A stretch of DNA of 64,000 bases, from NCBI RefSeq assembly GCF_016757755.1, contig NZ_CP068437.1:4712001-4776000 (forward strand), in the 5' to 3' direction. Position 1 is the stretch's first letter. Each line of letters begins with the position of its first letter. The notes under the pieces were generated by a model. That model did no database searches, was not told where the DNA came from, and saw only the letters and a list, made by a program, of their open reading frames with translations. Shown here one piece after another: positions 54,231-63,819 of this stretch. Source of the stretch: Shewanella sp. KX20019 (GTDB taxonomy: Bacteria; Pseudomonadota; Gammaproteobacteria; Enterobacterales; Shewanellaceae). Position numbers and translations under genes: made by a program.

Positions 54231-55301
54231 ATGACCGAGTCAACCAAATCAACAGAAGACAAATTGGCTTGGGTTTACCTAGTCAACTTGGTTTTTTATC
54301 TTATCCCCATCTTCGTTACAAAAATGCTGCCTTGGCAGATAGCCTTAAGCTTAGCGGCTTTAATCCCTTTTGTTTATTGCTATTTCTGGGCTTACCGTTC
54401 AACCACCGCAAAAGCTTATCAGCCTATTCTGGCAATGATAGCCATCGCCGTATTGATCACGCCGATTAATACTGGTTCATTGTCGCTATTCACCTTTGCT
54501 GGTTTCTTTATCGGTTTTTTCTATCCGCTAAGAACGGCCATCTACAGCCTGCTAGCGCTAATAGGTCTACTGTCACTGGTCAATGCTGGTCTCAATTTTG
54601 ACCATTACTATTGGGTCATTTATGGTGCAGGCCTCATAGCAGGCGTCGGACTATTTGGGGTCGCTGAGCGCAAACGCGTCGAACATAAATGCCAACAGCA
54701 AAAAAGCCAATCAGAGATCCAACAACTTGCTACCATGCTAGAGCGTGAACGCATTGCTCGCGATCTACACGACATCATGGGGCATAGTCTTTCATCCATT
54801 TCGTTGAAAGCCGAGTTAGCCGAAAAACTGATTGCCAACAATAATATTGATCAAGCACGCCAGCAGTTAATCGAGCTTAATACAATTGCTAGAGATAGCT
54901 TGAGCCAAATAAGACAAACCGTCTCAGGCTATAAGCACAAGGGCCTTTCAGCCAGTGTGACTCAGCTGTGCCAAACATTACGAGACAAGGGCTTAATTGT
55001 CACTCTTGAGGGTGAAATCCCCAAGCTTGAACCCGAGTTAGAAACCCAGTTAATTTTAAGTTTAACCGAGCTTTGCAGCAATATTGTTCGCCATAGTAAG
55101 GGCAGTCACTGTGAAATACAGTTTGAGCAAACCACAACTGAACTGCGTATTGCCATTACAGATGATGGTTGTCCAAGCAAGATAGAGCAAGGCAATGGGC
55201 TTATTGGTATCAATGAAAGATTAGCCAAATTTCAGGGCGTATTGTCTTGGAGTTTAACCCCTAAATGCCAATTTACCATTAGCGTACCAGCACAAGCCTA
55301 G
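54231..55301 (+). CDS. DesK/NarL-type sensor histidine kinase
   Basis: A 356-residue protein: five or six membrane helices (about 15-145), a coiled coil and a HisKA_3 domain with ERIARDLHDIMGHSLSSIS (phospho-accepting His in DLHD), then an ATPase domain with LTELCSNIVRHSKGSH and GNGLIGINERLAKF. The membrane topology matches DesK, which senses membrane state in Bacillus. It forms an operon with the response regulator downstream (20 bases). Confidence 0.88.
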   Translation: MTESTKSTEDKLAWVYLVNLVFYLIPIFVTKMLPWQIALSLAALIPFVYCYFWAYRSTTAKAYQPILAMIAIAVLITPINTGSLSLFTFAGFFIGFFYPLRTAIYSLLALIGLLSLVNAGLNFDHYYWVIYGAGLIAGVGLFGVAERKRVEHKCQQQKSQSEIQQLATMLERERIARDLHDIMGHSLSSISLKAELAEKLIANNNIDQARQQLIELNTIARDSLSQIRQTVSGYKHKGLSASVTQLCQTLRDKGLIVTLEGEIPKLEPELETQLILSLTELCSNIVRHSKGSHCEIQFEQTTTELRIAITDDGCPSKIEQGNGLIGINERLAKFQGVLSWSLTPKCQFTISVPAQA

Positions 55302-55321
55302 CCATAAGGATCAGAACAGTA

Positions 55322-55918
55322 ATGAGAATTTTGTTAGCGGAAGATCAAGCCATGGTAAGAGGTGCTTTGTCCGCCTTACTGTCTTTAGGCGGAGAGTTTG
55401 AAATAACCCAAGCCGCCAATGGTGATGAAGCGTTAGCGCAATTAAAAAAGGCCGAGTTTGACCTGCTGCTCACCGATATTGAAATGCCAGGGCGCACCGG
55501 ACTGGAACTCGCCAGTTGGTGCCAACAAAACAGGCCCAGTCTTAAAATCGTCATTATCACCACCTTCGGCAGAGCTGGTTACATAAAACGCGCCATTGAG
55601 GCCGGTGTCGGGGGGTTTCTGTTGAAAGATGCCCCGTCTAACACCCTCATAAAAGCCATCAACCAAGTGATGCAGGGTAAACGGATAATAGATCCCGAGC
55701 TAGCAATCATGGCGATAGGTGAAGTGGATCCACTCAATGACAAAGAGCGCCGCGCATTAAGGCTCGCCAGCGATGGAAAATCTACTGCAGAGATCGCTAA
55801 GCTACTCTTTATCGCTGAAGGCACCGTGAGAAACTATCTGTCAGAGGCTATCAGTAAACTGCATGCGACTAATCGTATTGATGCAGCCAGAATTGCACAG
55901 CAAAAAGGTTGGTTATAA
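55322..55918 (+). CDS. NarL/DesR-family response regulator
   Basis: A 198-residue protein: receiver domain (RILLAEDQAMVRGAL, phospho-Asp in LLLTDIEMPG, Thr in IITTFG) and C-terminal LuxR-type helix-turn-helix (KSTAEIAKLLFIAEGTVRNYLSEAISKL). It is paired with the DesK-like kinase. The target genes are unknown; the TPR-like gene and the kinase operon itself are natural candidates. Confidence 0.9.
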   Translation: MRILLAEDQAMVRGALSALLSLGGEFEITQAANGDEALAQLKKAEFDLLLTDIEMPGRTGLELASWCQQNRPSLKIVIITTFGRAGYIKRAIEAGVGGFLLKDAPSNTLIKAINQVMQGKRIIDPELAIMAIGEVDPLNDKERRALRLASDGKSTAEIAKLLFIAEGTVRNYLSEAISKLHATNRIDAARIAQQKGWL

Positions 55919-56000
55919 TAAACAAAAGTCCTGCTAATTTGCGAAAAATGATTTCTCTGATAATATATGTATAAATTTACAGTACTTTGGTGCTAAACGT

Positions 56001-58076
56001 TTGCAAAGACTCGATCTTGTACCTATAACAGAACTCAAGGGCGTCGCTAAAAAGATGGCCGAGAGATTAGCTAAGCTGGATATTACAACAGTGCAAGATC
56101 TGTTGTTTCATCTGCCGCTACGTTATGAAGATCGTACTCAGATCTACCCGATTGCTTCACTCTACCCCGGCAGTTACGGCACCATTGAAGCGGTGATCCA
56201 ATCAAGCCAGGTGATCCAAGGTCGCAAACGTATGCTGACCTGTACGGTACGAGATGATACAGGCAGCTTAACGCTACGATTTTTCAACTTTTCTGCGGCT
56301 CAACGAAACAGCTTTGAAGCTGGCACCGTTATTCGAGCCTATGGTGAAATTCGCCGCAGTAAGCATTTTTGTGAAATTATTCATCCTGAGTACAAACTAG
56401 TATCACCGGAAGATACGGCGCCGTTAAGCGACACGTTAACCCCTGTATACCCGACCACTGAGGGCCTTAAGCAGGCGAGTTGGATAAAGTTAACCGAGCA
56501 AGCATTAATAATGTTGGCAGACGGTGGCTTGCCAGAGCTATTGCCTAATAATCTTCAGCCTAACCAGATGCAACTCAAACAGGCGTTGCAGTTACTGCAT
56601 CGTCCCAATAACCAAGTCTCACTGTTTGATCTTGAACAGGGTACACACCCAGCACAGCAACGTCTTATCCAAGAGGAACTACTGGCCCACAACTTGAGTA
56701 TGCTACGCCTGCGCCAGCGCACTCGCCGAGATAAAGCCGTTAGCATGTCGGCCACAGGTCAGCTGTTAAATCCATTTCTGGCATCATTACCTTTTAAACC
56801 AACGGGCGCACAACAACGCGTCGGCGCTGATATCACCCTCGATCTTGAAAAAGCTGAGCCGATGATGCGACTCGTTCAGGGCGACGTGGGATCAGGTAAA
56901 ACCTTAGTTGCAGCGCTAGCCGCATTGCAGGCGATCGAAAGCGGTTATCAAGTTGCCATGATGGCGCCAACCGAGTTACTCGCGGAGCAGCATGTTATTA
57001 ATTTCAAAAGCTGGTTTGAGCCTTTAGGCTTAAAAGTGGGTTGGTTAGCAGGAAAATTAAAAGGCAAAGCCAGAGCAGAGTCTTTAGCCGACATAGAGTC
57101 TGGTGCCGCCAATATGGTCATTGGCACCCATGCTATATTTCAAGAACAGGTGGTATTCAATAAGCTCGCATTGATTATCATCGATGAGCAACATCGATTT
57201 GGTGTACATCAGCGCCTAGGTCTGCGAGAAAAAGGCGTTAGTCAGGGCTTTCATCCGCACCAGCTGATTATGACGGCAACGCCGATCCCGCGCACCTTGG
57301 CCATGACCGCCTATGCAGATTTAGATACCTCTATCATCGATGAACTACCACCTGGACGCACACCCGTCACTACGGTCGCTGTATCAGATCAACGTCGAGA
57401 AGAGGTTATCAGCCGAGTGCGTCAAGCGGCGGTAAATGACAATCGCCAAGCCTACTGGGTCTGTACGCTAATTGAAGAGTCAGAGGCACTCGAATGCCAA
57501 GCGGCAGAAGATACCGCTGCAGAGCTTAAAATTGCCTTACCAGAATTAAACGTTGGGCTAGTGCATGGTCGAATGAAATCCGCAGAAAAACAGCAGATTA
57601 TGGCCAGTTTTAAGGCTGGAGACATACAACTACTGGTCGCTACAACAGTGATCGAAGTCGGCGTTGATGTACCTAATGCCAGCCTGATGATTATTGAAAA
57701 TCCAGAACGTCTAGGCTTAGCACAACTGCATCAGCTTAGAGGACGTGTGGGGCGAGGCGCCATTGCCAGCCATTGCCTACTTATGTATAAACCGCCACTC
57801 TCAGCTACTGCCACCAAAAGACTTGGCGTTCTTAGGCAGAGTAACGACGGTTTTGTGATCGCCCAGCGTGACTTAGAGATCCGCGGCCCAGGTGAAGTGC
57901 TCGGCACCAAGCAAACTGGTGTAGCCGATATGAAGATTGCCGACTTAATGCGAGATCAAGCGTTAATCCCACATGTACAAAAGCTTGCTCCACATGTGAT
58001 GCAGCAAGCGCCGGGCAGTGTCGATGCCATAATTCAGCGCTGGCTTGGCGATCGAGAACAGTTTGTTCAAGCATAA
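56001..58076 (+). CDS. recG: ATP-dependent DNA helicase RecG
   Basis: A 691-residue helicase: wedge/OB domain near residues 60-150, Walker A GDVGSGKT, DEQH box in IIDEQHRFGVHQR, MTATPIPRT motif III, and motif VI QLRGRVGRG. It remodels stalled forks and Holliday junctions. It starts with TTG (MQRLDLVPITELKGV matches the family start). In E. coli it follows trmH directly; here about 6 kb with MITEs and five other genes intervenes. Confidence 0.95.
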   Translation: MQRLDLVPITELKGVAKKMAERLAKLDITTVQDLLFHLPLRYEDRTQIYPIASLYPGSYGTIEAVIQSSQVIQGRKRMLTCTVRDDTGSLTLRFFNFSAAQRNSFEAGTVIRAYGEIRRSKHFCEIIHPEYKLVSPEDTAPLSDTLTPVYPTTEGLKQASWIKLTEQALIMLADGGLPELLPNNLQPNQMQLKQALQLLHRPNNQVSLFDLEQGTHPAQQRLIQEELLAHNLSMLRLRQRTRRDKAVSMSATGQLLNPFLASLPFKPTGAQQRVGADITLDLEKAEPMMRLVQGDVGSGKTLVAALAALQAIESGYQVAMMAPTELLAEQHVINFKSWFEPLGLKVGWLAGKLKGKARAESLADIESGAANMVIGTHAIFQEQVVFNKLALIIIDEQHRFGVHQRLGLREKGVSQGFHPHQLIMTATPIPRTLAMTAYADLDTSIIDELPPGRTPVTTVAVSDQRREEVISRVRQAAVNDNRQAYWVCTLIEESEALECQAAEDTAAELKIALPELNVGLVHGRMKSAEKQQIMASFKAGDIQLLVATTVIEVGVDVPNASLMIIENPERLGLAQLHQLRGRVGRGAIASHCLLMYKPPLSATATKRLGVLRQSNDGFVIAQRDLEIRGPGEVLGTKQTGVADMKIADLMRDQALIPHVQKLAPHVMQQAPGSVDAIIQRWLGDREQFVQA

Positions 58077-58273
58077 GTTGTAGCAATAACGTATACGCAG
58101 CAGCGACTTGTCGCCATGCTGAACCCTGCATTTCGGGGGTGATTGGTATAGATTAAAATTAAATATTCTTAATAGAGCTTCAACCTATAGACAAGCCCGT
58201 TTAATTTTGCAAAATGGGTATAAAGCTATACTTATCATTAAAACGATCATCGTGCGGTAGCAGAGGAATCAAA

Positions 58274-59146
58274 ATGCAACTCAGTCAAGAAGATAGAATT
58301 TCACCTCAGGAGAAGTCCTCAGGAACTAATGGCCTAGCTATTATCGCCATTGCCGTCGTTGCACTGATCTCTGCCGGAGGTTACTACTATCTAAGCGGTA
58401 ACGATAAGAGCGAAGAGCCGCAAATTATTGCACCCGTTGTAATTCCTGACCCTATCCCAGAAAAGCCACTCGAAACCGATGCGAACCTGCCTGAGCCAGA
58501 GCCTGAAATCATCGAGCCGGTGCCGGTTCAGTTACCCGAAGTGGAACCCGATCCTGAGGTGGAACCACTGCCAGCACTTGCTGATAGCGATCCCTATATT
58601 CATCAGAAAGCGATTGATGTTGCAGATGGAATGGCTATTGAATCTTTGCTTATCGAAGACAATGTAGTGCGCCAATTTGTGGTGTTTGTTGATAACTTGG
58701 CACAAGGTGAGTTAGCCCGAAAAGTTAGCCCGCTGAAAGCACCAAATAACAGTTTTACCGTGTCGGAGATTGCTAATAAGACCTATGTAGATCCGGATAG
58801 TTACCACAGATATGACTTGTATGCAGATTTTCTCGCCAGCTTAAATGAAGAAGAGTTAGCTAAAACATACAAAGAGATGACACCGCTTTTAAGCGAAGCT
58901 TTCAGCGAGCTAGGCTACAGCAGCACCTCGTTTGACGACAGAATGCAACAAGCAATTGGCATTATGCTCGACGCACCGATTATTGAGCAACCGATAGAGC
59001 TAGATGGCGTGAGTGTTAACTACCAATTTGTTGATCCAACACTAGAGGCTTTACCAAATGCCCAGAAACTCATGGTTCGTATGGGTCCTGAAAATGCTCG
59101 CAAAGTAAAATCGGCACTACGTCGTTTACAAAAGCACCTAAACTAA
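58274..59146 (+). CDS. DUF3014-family membrane-anchored protein
   Basis: A 290-residue protein with one N-terminal helix (about 20-43), a Pro/Glu-rich linker (about 50-110) and a DUF3014-like soluble domain (about 110-290; NKTYVDPDSYHRYDLYADFLA is a good match to what I recall). The ATG at 58274 has AGAGGA upstream, and an upstream in-frame start is unlikely. Probably periplasmic; function unknown. Confidence 0.75.
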   Translation: MQLSQEDRISPQEKSSGTNGLAIIAIAVVALISAGGYYYLSGNDKSEEPQIIAPVVIPDPIPEKPLETDANLPEPEPEIIEPVPVQLPEVEPDPEVEPLPALADSDPYIHQKAIDVADGMAIESLLIEDNVVRQFVVFVDNLAQGELARKVSPLKAPNNSFTVSEIANKTYVDPDSYHRYDLYADFLASLNEEELAKTYKEMTPLLSEAFSELGYSSTSFDDRMQQAIGIMLDAPIIEQPIELDGVSVNYQFVDPTLEALPNAQKLMVRMGPENARKVKSALRRLQKHLN

Positions 59147-59175
59147 TCCCATCTAAGTGAAATTTTAAACCATTC

Positions 59176-59202
59176 AAAGGCTCTTAAATAACAGAGCCTT
59201 TA
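59176..59202 (+). terminator. hairpin after the DUF3014 gene
   Basis: AAAGGCTCT pairs with AGAGCCTTT; a short T-rich tail follows. A second short palindrome CTGAAG-ATGCAG-CTTCAG lies at 59342-59359 in the same 336-base gap, REP-like and without other content. Confidence 0.6.
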
Positions 59203-59497
59203 CTTTAGCGTCATACTTTAATAATTTTCAGTACTTTTTCGCCACAGCCGTATCGCAAAACGCTTTTTGAATACCTGTCTTATGATGTAGAATAGCGGCT
59301 CTAATTCCGTTATTTCAATAGTATAACTAAGCCCACCCCACCTGAAGATGCAGCTTCAGATGATACAAAGCAATATCGGCTAGTTAGGTAACCCGGATAT
59401 GCTATAGCTTAAAAATAGATTTCTATTGATAGGCTTAAGCGATTAATGACAGTAAACCAAGGCACTACGAACGGATATTCGTATGTGGGGCAGTGCA

Positions 59498-60214
59498 ATG
59501 AAGTTTCACATTCTTTCATGGGGCGCATGGTCGCCACATTATCAGCACATTGCTGAATGGCAGGCTTGGCCCAAAACAGTATTAGACGTATCTACTGCGG
59601 CTACGGCTGTGCCTAAGTTACCACAAGTGCCTGCAATGCAACGCCGTCGCCTCAGTAAGCTCAGTAAAATTTTTCTGGATGCTGTCTTTCAATCTGAACC
59701 ACCGCAGCAATGTCGCAGTATTTTTGCCTCGCAGCACGGAGAGATAAACCGCACCATCAATTTACTTAATGACATCGTCGATAAGTCTGCATTATCGCCA
59801 ACCGCATTTAGTCAGTCAGTGCACAATACTGCTAGTGGGATCTATAGCATCATTAGTCAAAACCATGCCGCATCTACATCGATTGCAGCAGGTTCAGAGA
59901 CTTTTTCTCAGGCTTTCATTGAAGCATACGGACTCCTTGTGGATGATCCAAAGCCGATACTGCTTTCCTATGCTGACGACACTTTACCCGATATTTATAA
60001 GCCATTTGCTAGTGAGCCCGAATGGCCGCTTGCAGTGGCATTTATCCTTGCACCATGCACCACACAGCAAAAGACTTTGGCAGAAATAAATCTCTGTGAG
60101 CAGCAGCCCCAAGCCGTGAAATTATGCTTGGGCCAAATCTTATCCAGTATCGCACTAAAACAGACCATTTCAGGCAACTACTCTGGTATGCATTGGAGTT
60201 TGAGCTTTGAATAA
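59498..60214 (+). CDS. beta-ketoacyl synthase chain-length-factor-like protein of an aryl-polyene cluster
   Basis: A 238-residue protein with the N-terminal half of a ketosynthase fold: MKFHILSWGAWSP is the typical start of aryl-polyene KS-like proteins. SIFASQHGEINRT and SPTAFSQSVHNTASGIYSI follow. It appears to be short, without a clear full catalytic set, so it is a partner or chain-length factor. ATG 59498 was chosen by that start; another lies 15 bases upstream. Confidence 0.75.
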   Translation: MKFHILSWGAWSPHYQHIAEWQAWPKTVLDVSTAATAVPKLPQVPAMQRRRLSKLSKIFLDAVFQSEPPQQCRSIFASQHGEINRTINLLNDIVDKSALSPTAFSQSVHNTASGIYSIISQNHAASTSIAAGSETFSQAFIEAYGLLVDDPKPILLSYADDTLPDIYKPFASEPEWPLAVAFILAPCTTQQKTLAEINLCEQQPQAVKLCLGQILSSIALKQTISGNYSGMHWSLSFE

Positions 60215-61007
60215 ACAGCGAGCACCACGGCTAACAGGTATTGCTTACCTACCACGATGGTTAGGGGGCACCTGTTGCTATATCGTATTTGGCCTCGGTG
60301 GCTTGCTGAGCTCGATAACCATTTTGCCTATTCTTCGGTTTTGGCCCGGCACTCCCACTCAACGTATAGAGAGAGTGCAGCATGCGGTTCATCTCATGTT
60401 CAAAGGCTTTGTTTACATGCTCACTTGGACGGGCTTAATCAAGGTCAGCCATGGCAATTTGCAACAACTAAAAGACGCCAAGGGCATGATTGTTACCTCA
60501 AATCACCCCACTTTAGTCGATGTTGTGGTACTGATTAGCCTAATGCCCAATACCAGTTGTATTGTTAAACAGGGAATTTGGCGTAATCCATTTATGCGTG
60601 GAGTCGTATCCAGTGCTGGTTACATACCGAATCGCGGCGCTGAGTTGCTATTAGCAGACTGTAAAGAGGTATTAAATAGGGGCAATAATTTGATCATTTT
60701 CCCTGAAGGTACTCGTACAATCATTGGAAAACGCGTCAACAGTTTTGCACGTGGAGCGGCCAATATCACCATCCGTACCCAAAGCGACCTATTACCTATA
60801 TTGCTTAAAACCAACTGTGTTGGTTTCAGCAAACAAGAATCTTGGTATCAATTACCCAGACGTACCATCGGCATGCATATTGAAATAGGCGAAAAACTGC
60901 CCTATCTTCGCTATGATGCCAGAGTGGGTGGCGATGCTAAAATGGCTCGTCAAATGACCCGTGATCTTGAAGAATATTATAAACAACAATTAGATAATTA
61001 CTTATGA
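60207..61007 (+). CDS. lysophospholipid-type acyltransferase of the aryl-polyene cluster
   Basis: A 266-residue LPLAT protein: membrane N-terminus, HxxxxD box NHPTLVDVV, and FPEGTRTIIG. It starts with TTG at 60207, with GGAG at 8 bases, overlapping the previous gene by 8. In aryl-polyene clusters such an enzyme probably links the polyene chain to a lipid anchor. Its stop overlaps the ACP start (ATGA). Confidence 0.82.
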   Translation: MNKQRAPRLTGIAYLPRWLGGTCCYIVFGLGGLLSSITILPILRFWPGTPTQRIERVQHAVHLMFKGFVYMLTWTGLIKVSHGNLQQLKDAKGMIVTSNHPTLVDVVVLISLMPNTSCIVKQGIWRNPFMRGVVSSAGYIPNRGAELLLADCKEVLNRGNNLIIFPEGTRTIIGKRVNSFARGAANITIRTQSDLLPILLKTNCVGFSKQESWYQLPRRTIGMHIEIGEKLPYLRYDARVGGDAKMARQMTRDLEEYYKQQLDNYL

Positions 61008-61258
61008 GCTTAGAAAACGAAATAAAACAATTGATCATCGAAAGTCTTGATCTTGAAGACGTCAATATTGATGATATTGACGCTGATGCACCACTTTTTG
61101 GTGAAGGATTAGGACTAGACTCTATTGATGCACTTGAACTTGGCTTAGCGATAAAAAAACAGTTCGATGTCAAAATTGAAGCGAACTCGGAAGCAACCAA
61201 ATTGCACTTTTACAGCGTTGCTAGCTTAGCAAGCTTTGTTAAGTCACAACGAGCGTAG
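61004..61258 (+). CDS. acyl carrier protein 1 of the aryl-polyene cluster
   Basis: An 84-residue acyl carrier protein. GLDSIDALEL holds the phosphopantetheine Ser (S40). It overlaps the acyltransferase by 4 bases and is 8 bases from a second carrier. Acidic, as usual for ACPs. Tandem carriers are a mark of aryl-polyene pathways. Confidence 0.9.
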   Translation: MSLENEIKQLIIESLDLEDVNIDDIDADAPLFGEGLGLDSIDALELGLAIKKQFDVKIEANSEATKLHFYSVASLASFVKSQRA

Positions 61259-61266
61259 GAGGCAAT

Positions 61267-61515
61267 ATGCAAACTGCTGAACAAATTTTAGAGGCATTAA
61301 CCGCCATCTTAGTCGATGAGTTTGAAGTTGACGCTGACGATATCACCTTAGATGCATCACTTTATGAAGCGTTAGATTTAGACAGTATTGATGCTGTCGA
61401 TCTGGTGATTAAACTGCAACAGATGACAGGCAAAAAAATTAAGCCTGAAGAGTTTAAAGCTGTGCGCACTGTCGGTGACGTGGTCAATGCCATTGAAGGG
61501 TTAGTTAAAGACTAA
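61267..61515 (+). CDS. acyl carrier protein 2 of the aryl-polyene cluster
   Basis: An 82-residue carrier with the Ser also at position 40 (DLDSIDAVDLV). It is clearly different from carrier 1, so the two probably serve different steps such as priming and extension. AGGAGG lies just before the ATG. The stop and next start overlap. Confidence 0.9.
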   Translation: MQTAEQILEALTAILVDEFEVDADDITLDASLYEALDLDSIDAVDLVIKLQQMTGKKIKPEEFKAVRTVGDVVNAIEGLVKD

Positions 61516-62063
61516 TGCGTTTAATCTTGCAAATAGTGACCAGTCTAGTGGTTATAGCCTATCCATTAGCCGTCTATTTCGGATTACATTATTTGCCAAC
61601 GGGCACTATTGCCCTGCTATTGTGCGCCGTACTCTTGCTGCGTTTATTGCTGCAAAAGCAAAAACTAAAAGCATTGATATTACCGATATTGATTGGCATA
61701 GGCCTCACAGCAGGCAGCTTTATCGCTAAAGAGCATGAGTTTTTACTGTTCTACCCGGTAGTAATCAACTTAACGATGTTGGGGCTGTTTAGTTACTCAT
61801 TGGTTCGTGGCCCTAGCATGATAGAGCAACTGGCAAGATTGAAAGAACCCGAGCTTCCCAATGAAGCGGTAGCTTATCTCAATAAAGTCACGCTACTTTG
61901 GTGTGGGCTGTTTATTTTCAATGGTAGCATTGCGCTCTATACCGCACTTTATACTAGCTTGGAAACTTGGACTCTTTATAACGGCTTAATCGCCTACTTG
62001 CTTATTGGATTACTGCTCGCTGGTGAGTGGTTATACAGAACATTGTGGTTAAAAAAGACATGA
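61515..62063 (+). CDS. COG4648-like integral membrane protein of the aryl-polyene cluster
   Basis: A 182-residue protein with five or so helices (LQIVTSLVVIAYPLAVYFGL, LLLCAVLLLRLLL, LILPILIGIGLTAGSF, and two near the C-terminus). The family recurs in aryl-polyene clusters; its function is not known to me, export or anchoring is plausible. Confidence 0.75.
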   Translation: MRLILQIVTSLVVIAYPLAVYFGLHYLPTGTIALLLCAVLLLRLLLQKQKLKALILPILIGIGLTAGSFIAKEHEFLLFYPVVINLTMLGLFSYSLVRGPSMIEQLARLKEPELPNEAVAYLNKVTLLWCGLFIFNGSIALYTALYTSLETWTLYNGLIAYLLIGLLLAGEWLYRTLWLKKT

Positions 62064-63439
62064 CTGAATTACTCAAATCCTGGTTATCCCAAGGGCCAGC
62101 AGCACAGCAGTTGATCAGCTTCAACCATCACAATATTGTGACAGGTACAGTGTTCAGCAACCAAGTCGCCCATCTGCACCAGCAGCTAACTCATTCCAAA
62201 GAAAAGCGCTGGCTCTTGAGTTGTGAGAGTAGCGATATGTTTGCGGTGGGACTCTGCGCAGGCTTGCTTGCGGGTAAGAAATTGATACTGCCTGCCAACA
62301 CTCAAGCTGGCACATTGAGTCAGTTAACCCATGAATTTGAAGGGGTCATTGCTGATCTGCCACTATGTGAAGGCAAAGCTTTTTTACGCCTAGATAAAGA
62401 TCTTAATCTACCGACTTCGCAATGGCCTAGATTAACCCAATGGGGTGAGCTGGTATTATTTACCTCTGGTAGCAGTGGCAAACCCAAACGCATCGCCAAA
62501 TCCATTAGCCAACTCGACGCTGAAGTCAGCGTCTTGGAACGAACCTTTGCCGAGCACCTGCCCCATTGCAGCGTCATTGCCACCGTTTCACACCAGCATA
62601 TTTATGGTCTGCTGTTTAAAATTCTGTGGCCACTTGCCGCTAGCCGTCCATTTTTAAGTGATTTAGTCGAATACCCTGAAACGCTTAGCTATTACGCTAA
62701 CTTGTTTCCAAATTTATGTTTAATCAGTAGTCCTGCTCAGTTATCTCGTTTGCCTGATGCACTGGATAATGAGCCGCAACTGCGCTCGCCAAGCTTAGTG
62801 TTTAGCTCTGGTGGCCCACTCAGCTTTGAAGCTGCAATGGCAATAAAACAATGCTACGGTCGACTACCGACCGAAGTTTTCGGTAGTACTGAGACAGGGG
62901 GGATTGCATACCGCCAGCAACACTCTCCCGCTGAGCCTTGGCAAACATTTGCAGCAATAGAGATTAAACAAGATGATGTCGATGGTGCATTGCAGCTCAA
63001 ATCCCCCTATTTAGAGAATGATGATTGGCTTCGATGTGACGATAAAGTCGATATTGCCAGTGATGGCAGGTTCAGCCTACAAGGGCGGCTTGATCGCATC
63101 GTAAAAGTCGAAGAAAAACGCTTATCGCTGGTGCAGATGGAGTCGCTTTTAGAGAGCCATCCTTACGTCACCAAAGCAGCTTTACTTATGTTAGAGCAGC
63201 CTAGAACACAGCTTGGTGCAGCGATTGAACTGTCTACACAAGGCGTTGAGCAATTAGCCATAGACGGCAAGCTTGCGCTCAACAATGCGCTGAAGCGTCA
63301 CCTTCTATCCCAATTTGAACGGGTTACATTGCCACGTCGCTGGCGTTATCCTGAGCAGTTACCCGTTGATCTGCAAGGTAAATGCGTGCACGACACCATG
63401 CTAGCTCTATTTGATATCGATAAGTTTAAGAGTAAATGA
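62060..63439 (+). CDS. AMP-forming acyl/aryl ligase of the aryl-polyene cluster
   Basis: A 459-residue ANL enzyme: LVLFTSGSSGKPKRI (ATP-binding), VFGSTETGGIAYRQQ (A5), DKVDIASDGRFSLQGRLDRIVKVEEKR (A7-A8). It likely activates an aryl starter, such as a 4-hydroxybenzoate, for loading on a carrier. The ATG at 62060 overlaps the previous stop (ATGA); an earlier GTG lies inside that gene. Confidence 0.85.
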   Translation: MTELLKSWLSQGPAAQQLISFNHHNIVTGTVFSNQVAHLHQQLTHSKEKRWLLSCESSDMFAVGLCAGLLAGKKLILPANTQAGTLSQLTHEFEGVIADLPLCEGKAFLRLDKDLNLPTSQWPRLTQWGELVLFTSGSSGKPKRIAKSISQLDAEVSVLERTFAEHLPHCSVIATVSHQHIYGLLFKILWPLAASRPFLSDLVEYPETLSYYANLFPNLCLISSPAQLSRLPDALDNEPQLRSPSLVFSSGGPLSFEAAMAIKQCYGRLPTEVFGSTETGGIAYRQQHSPAEPWQTFAAIEIKQDDVDGALQLKSPYLENDDWLRCDDKVDIASDGRFSLQGRLDRIVKVEEKRLSLVQMESLLESHPYVTKAALLMLEQPRTQLGAAIELSTQGVEQLAIDGKLALNNALKRHLLSQFERVTLPRRWRYPEQLPVDLQGKCVHDTMLALFDIDKFKSK

Positions 63440-63819
63440 TTAAATCTAGATTACCGGCTATTATCAGCACTAAAATCGATGATGACTCCATTTGTTGGCG
63501 TCTCGATATCCCGGCTGAGCTTGAGTATTTTAAAGGCCACTTTCCCGAGCAACCAGTGCTGCCAGGCGTAACTCAATTAGATTGGGCGATTAAGCTTGGC
63601 TGCCAGCATTTTGGCTACGCCAGTGATGTTGCAGTGCTTGAGGTGCTCAAGTTTCAACAGCTAATGTTGCCTAATACACAGGTCAATTTAACCATTAGCC
63701 ACAATGCCGCGAAAGCCAAGCTTACTTTTACCTATAGCGATGGCGATAAGCGCTTTGCATCTGGCCGAATAGCATTCAATGTAACCAATAGTCTAGCGAC
63801 CGCTGGAGAAGCCAGTTAA
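63436..63819 (+). CDS. 3-hydroxyacyl-ACP dehydratase (hotdog fold) of the aryl-polyene cluster
   Basis: A 127-residue hotdog protein: FKGHFPEQPVLPGVTQLDWA holds the catalytic His (GHFP) and the LPGV turn. It dehydrates polyene intermediates. It overlaps genes on both sides by a few bases, so translation is coupled. Confidence 0.85.
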   Translation: MIKSRLPAIISTKIDDDSICWRLDIPAELEYFKGHFPEQPVLPGVTQLDWAIKLGCQHFGYASDVAVLEVLKFQQLMLPNTQVNLTISHNAAKAKLTFTYSDGDKRFASGRIAFNVTNSLATAGEAS

